Shown piece by piece: positions 4,931 to 7,508 of a stretch of DNA of 7,508 bases. The DNA lies in contig JAKSDE010000439.1 of the NCBI GenBank assembly GCA_022360235.1, positions 1-7,508 on the forward strand, given 5' to 3'. This DNA comes from Cytophagales bacterium (lineage in GTDB: Bacteria; Bacteroidota; Bacteroidia; Cytophagales; Amoebophilaceae). The notes beneath the pieces are model-generated. The model ran no database searches and was not told the DNA's origin. It saw nothing but the letters and a program-made list of their open reading frames with translations. Made by a program: the position numbers and the translations under genes. Numbering within the stretch: the first letter of the stretch is position 1; the number at the start of each line of letters is the position of its first letter.

Positions 4931-7198
4931 ATGCCCTTCAATATTGATATAATCAAAGCGGTGTATGCCCAAGTAGCTCAGAAAATTAGTGCGGTAAAAG
5001 AAGTAGTAGGGAGGCCACTTACACTCACAGAAAAGATTCTCTATGCTCATCTCTATGATGGCCCACTTACCAAAGCCTACGAACGAGGAACCTCTTATGT
5101 CAACTTTGCGCCCGATCGTGTGGCCCTGCAAGATGTTACTGCACAAATGGCCTTACTCCAGTTTATGCAAGTAGGAAAAAGTAAAACGACTGTACCTACT
5201 ACCGTGCATTGTGACCACCTAATTCAAGCAGAAGTAGGGGCTGCACAAGATTTAAAAAAATCTTTACATACGAACAAAGAAGTATATGACTTCTTGGCTT
5301 CTGTAGCTAGTAAATACGGAATTGGCTTTTGGAAACCGGGGGCAGGTATTATTCATCAAGTAGTACTAGAAAACTATGCCTTTCCAGGGGGTATGATGAT
5401 TGGTACAGACTCACATACACCGAATGCTGGTGGATTAGGTATGTTAGCGATTGGTGTAGGAGGAGCAGATGCTGTAGACGTAATGGCTGGAATGCCTTGG
5501 GAGCTTAAATTTCCCAAAGTGATTGGTGTTAAATTAACAGGAAAGTTGAATGGTTGGACAGCTGCCAAGGATGTAATTCTAAAAGTAGCAGGTATTTTAA
5601 CGGTAAAAGGAGGAACAGGTGCTGTCATTGAATACTTTGGAGAAGGAGCAGACAACATTTCTTGTACAGGCAAAGGCACGATCTGTAACATGGGGGCTGA
5701 GATTGGAGCTACTACTTCTATCTTTGCTTATGGAGAAAAAATGCGTGCCTATCTTATGGCTACAGAACGGGCCCCTATAGCTGCTGAAGCAGACAAAGTA
5801 AAAGAACACCTACGTGCTGATGAAGCAGTATATGCGAATCCAGAAAAATACTATGATCTACTTATTGAAATTAATCTTTCAGCATTAGAGCCTCACATCA
5901 ATGGGCCTTTTACGCCAGACCTGGCCTGGCCTATCACTGAATTTGTCAAAGCAGTGAAAAAAGAAAAATGGCCTCAGAGGATCGAAGTAGGACTTATTGG
6001 CTCCTGTACCAACTCCTCTTATGAAGACATCACACGGGCAGCTTCTATAGCGCAACAGGCCGTTGATAAAAAGCTAAAGGCGCAGTCAGAATTTACTGTT
6101 ACGCCTGGTTCTGAACTAGTAAGATATACAGCTGAACGTGATGGGCTATTACAGCTATTTGAAAAAATAGGAGGCGTCGTACTGGCCAATGCTTGTGGCC
6201 CCTGCATAGGACAATGGTCAAGGCATTCTAGTGATCCGCATAGAAAAAATACCATCATCACGTCTTTTAATAGAAATTTTGCCAGGCGAAACGATGGTAA
6301 CCCGCATACCCACGCTTTTGTAGCTTCACCAGAAATCGTAACAGCCATGGCACTTGCAGGAGTGTTGACCTTTAACCCTCTCGTTGATCAACTTACCAAT
6401 GAAGCAGGTGAAAAGGTACAATTGGAAGCACCACAAGGAATAGAGCTGCCTGTACATGGATTTTCTGTCAGAGAAAGGGGATATCAAGCACCCGCCAACG
6501 ATGGAAGCAAGATAAACGTTATCGTTAACCCTACCTCTGATCGATTACAACTGCTCAAGCCATTTGAACATTGGGACGGCAAAGATTTCAAAGGCTTAAA
6601 GCTTTTAATCAAAGTCAAAGGCAAGTGTACCACCGACCATATATCTATGGCCGGACCGTGGCTGAGATATAGAGGACATTTAGATAATATTTCCAATAAC
6701 CTACTCATGGGTGCAGTTAATGCTTTTAACGACACTACCAACAAAATAAAAAATCAACTTACAGGTGAATTTGGGGAGGTATCCACTACTGCAAGGGCTT
6801 ATAAAGCCGCTGGTAGAGGTACCATTGTGGTAGGGGGTGATAACTATGGTGAGGGCTCTTCTCGAGAGCATGCTGCCATGGAACCACGTCACATGGGAGT
6901 GAAAGTAGTACTTGTGCAATCTTTTGCGCGTATCCATGAGGTTAACCTAAAAAAGCAGGGCATGCTGGCACTTACTTTTACTAACCCTGATGATTACAGT
7001 AAAGTGCAAGAAGATGATACGATTGATATAATGGGATTGGCAGCGTTCCAGCCGAATCGTCCTCTTACTGTGATACTGCATCATCGAGATAGTAGTAAAG
7101 CCGCGTTCGAGGTCAAGCATTCTTATAATGAAACACACATCGCATGGTTTAAGGCAGGCTCTGCCTTGAACTTGCTTAAAAAACAAAACCAGTATTAG
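4931..7198 (+). CDS. acn: Aconitate hydratase, mitochondrial-type
   Basis: A complete 755-residue aconitase that interconverts citrate and isocitrate through cis-aconitate in the cytosol, using a [4Fe-4S] cluster. The cluster cysteines are C359 in [10 protein letters not shown] and C422 and C425 in ACGPCIGQW. Other family motifs are [12 protein letters not shown] (67-78), [12 protein letters not shown] (90-101), [13 protein letters not shown] (158-170), [15 protein letters not shown] (449-463), [11 protein letters not shown] (567-577) and, in the C-terminal swivel domain, [11 protein letters not shown] (639-649), with S643, S644 and R645 at the active site. Length and domain order (three N-terminal domains, linker, swivel) match the mitochondrial-type group and not the roughly 890-residue AcnA/IRP1 or the AcnB type. 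The ATG at 4931 follows AGAGAGAAAA, with a good promoter upstream. It is divergent from sdhB across 846 bp. No gene of the same operon follows before the convergent kinase gene. Confidence 0.97.
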   Translation: MPFNIDIIKAVYAQVAQKISAVKEVVGRPLTLTEKILYAHLYDGPLTKAYERGTSYVNFAPDRVALQDVTAQMALLQFMQVGKSKTTVPTTVHCDHLIQAEVGAAQDLKKSLHTNKEVYDFLASVASKYGIGFWKPGAGIIHQVVLENYAFPGGMMIGTDSHTPNAGGLGMLAIGVGGADAVDVMAGMPWELKFPKVIGVKLTGKLNGWTAAKDVILKVAGILTVKGGTGAVIEYFGEGADNISCTGKGTICNMGAEIGATTSIFAYGEKMRAYLMATERAPIAAEADKVKEHLRADEAVYANPEKYYDLLIEINLSALEPHINGPFTPDLAWPITEFVKAVKKEKWPQRIEVGLIGSCTNSSYEDITRAASIAQQAVDKKLKAQSEFTVTPGSELVRYTAERDGLLQLFEKIGGVVLANACGPCIGQWSRHSSDPHRKNTIITSFNRNFARRNDGNPHTHAFVASPEIVTAMALAGVLTFNPLVDQLTNEAGEKVQLEAPQGIELPVHGFSVRERGYQAPANDGSKINVIVNPTSDRLQLLKPFEHWDGKDFKGLKLLIKVKGKCTTDHISMAGPWLRYRGHLDNISNNLLMGAVNAFNDTTNKIKNQLTGEFGEVSTTARAYKAAGRGTIVVGGDNYGEGSSREHAAMEPRHMGVKVVLVQSFARIHEVNLKKQGMLALTFTNPDDYSKVQEDDTIDIMGLAAFQPNRPLTVILHHRDSSKAAFEVKHSYNETHIAWFKAGSALNLLKKQNQY

Positions 7199-7205
7199 TC
7201 TAATC

Positions 7206-7234
7206 GTCTCCGAAGTACTATTTTTAAGGGAGAC
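7206..7234. repeat. Short inverted repeat after the aconitase stop
   Basis: GTCTCC (7206-7211) and GGAGAC (7229-7234) can form a 6-bp stem with a 17-base loop just after the aconitase stop. The stem is followed by A's on the plus strand, not T's, so it is not a classical intrinsic terminator, although it could stabilise the 3' end of the transcript. Confidence 0.3.
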
Positions 7235-7298
7235 AAAAAAGCATCCCTCCTCTTAGCTAGTGTCGTCAAAATAGCTCAAAAATGCTATACTTGTTAAT

Positions 7299-7377
7299 CT
7301 TATAAAAGCCTGTCGAGTAGGTCGGAGCACGGAGATCGTTTTAAAAAACACTACTTTTCCTTACCTCTTCGACAGGC
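7299..7377 (-). terminator. Possible long-loop terminator of the histidine kinase gene
   Basis: On the minus strand GCCTGTCGA (complement of 7369-7377) pairs perfectly with TCGACAGGC (complement of 7308-7316). After two mismatched positions the stem gains three more pairs. TTTTATAAG follows directly, as expected for an intrinsic terminator. The loop is long (about 42 bases) and contains the kinase stop codon, so the stem begins inside the coding sequence. The GC-rich stem and T-run support the call; the large loop argues against it. Confidence 0.35.
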
Positions 7378-7508
7378 AGAAATTCCATCACAAATTCGGT
7401 GTAAGAACCCCCTCCTTGTTTTGATTTACAGTAGATTCGCCCTCCTAGCCCCTCCATGATCTTTTTACATATACCTAAACCTATGCCACTCCCGATGCGG
7501 CTACCGCT
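7341..7508 (-). CDS. Sensor histidine kinase, C-terminal fragment (cut by window edge)
   Basis: Only the last 55 codons and a TAA stop (7341-7343) lie in the window; the gene continues past 7508. The peptide contains the G2 box and last strands of a HATPase_c ATP-binding domain: GSGIGLGICKKIMEGLGG, then GRIYCKSKQGGGSYTEFVME, a close fit to the usual GxGLGLxIxKxIVExxGGxIxxxSxxGxGSxFxFxLP pattern. The kinase would phosphorylate itself on a histidine and pass the phosphate to a response regulator. The short tail after the domain (FLPVEEVRKSSVF) shows no receiver domain, so it ends as a simple or N-terminally complex kinase. Sensor type and partner lie outside the window. It converges with the aconitase gene, with 142 bp between the stops. 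Confidence 0.87.
   Translation of the reverse strand, partial: SGSRIGSGIGLGICKKIMEGLGGRIYCKSKQGGGSYTEFVMEFLPVEEVRKSSVF

Noticed and set aside
5374..5691. Minus-strand open frames within the aconitase gene (also 6019-6348 and others)
   Set aside because: They overlap fully a complete aconitase gene and show no domain of their own.

Overview
The window is a stretch of ordinary bacterial chromosome that looks like Bacteroidota, probably Cytophagales-like. The evidence is a Bacteroidota-type -7 element (TAAATTTG) in front of the aconitase gene, start codons without clear Shine-Dalgarno sequences, AT-rich DNA, a 251-residue SdhB of the succinate dehydrogenase/fumarate reductase type, and a 755-residue mitochondrial-type aconitase. 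The genus cannot be fixed from this sequence alone.

Left part (1-3300), plus strand: an ECF-type sigma factor (155-763), then a family 2 polyprenyl-phosphate-sugar synthase-like glycosyltransferase (860-1588), then an ArnT/PMT-like multipass membrane glycosyltransferase (1639-3297). The last two form a logical pair: the first would load a sugar onto a polyprenyl phosphate on the cytoplasmic side, and the second would use that lipid-linked sugar outside the membrane to decorate an envelope glycan, lipid A or protein. The sigma factor upstream may control envelope functions, but no anti-sigma gene is visible.

Middle (3329-4084), minus strand: a complete sdhB with all three iron-sulfur clusters. 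It is convergent with the glycosyltransferase and, unusually, has no sdhA or sdhC next to it. Between sdhB and the divergent aconitase gene lie 846 bp with no convincing gene. That gap holds two hairpins in the sdhB leader, a 10-bp perfect stem-loop, and a roughly 406-bp segment (4417-4822) bounded by imperfect inverted arms. The arms are built from AACTAGG-like heptamer arrays, each ending in N5-TGCAAAACG. A third, partial copy of the heptamer pattern begins at base 1. This repeat family is the most interesting part of the window.

Right part (4931-7508): a complete aconitase gene (plus) with a good Bacteroidota promoter candidate, then the 3' end of a histidine kinase gene on the minus strand, cut by the window edge. 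Its stop codon sits inside a possible long-loop terminator. SdhB and aconitase both belong to the TCA cycle and suggest an oxidative cycle in this organism, but they are transcribed divergently and not as one operon. I see no CRISPR array, tRNA, rRNA, intact transposase or defence system.
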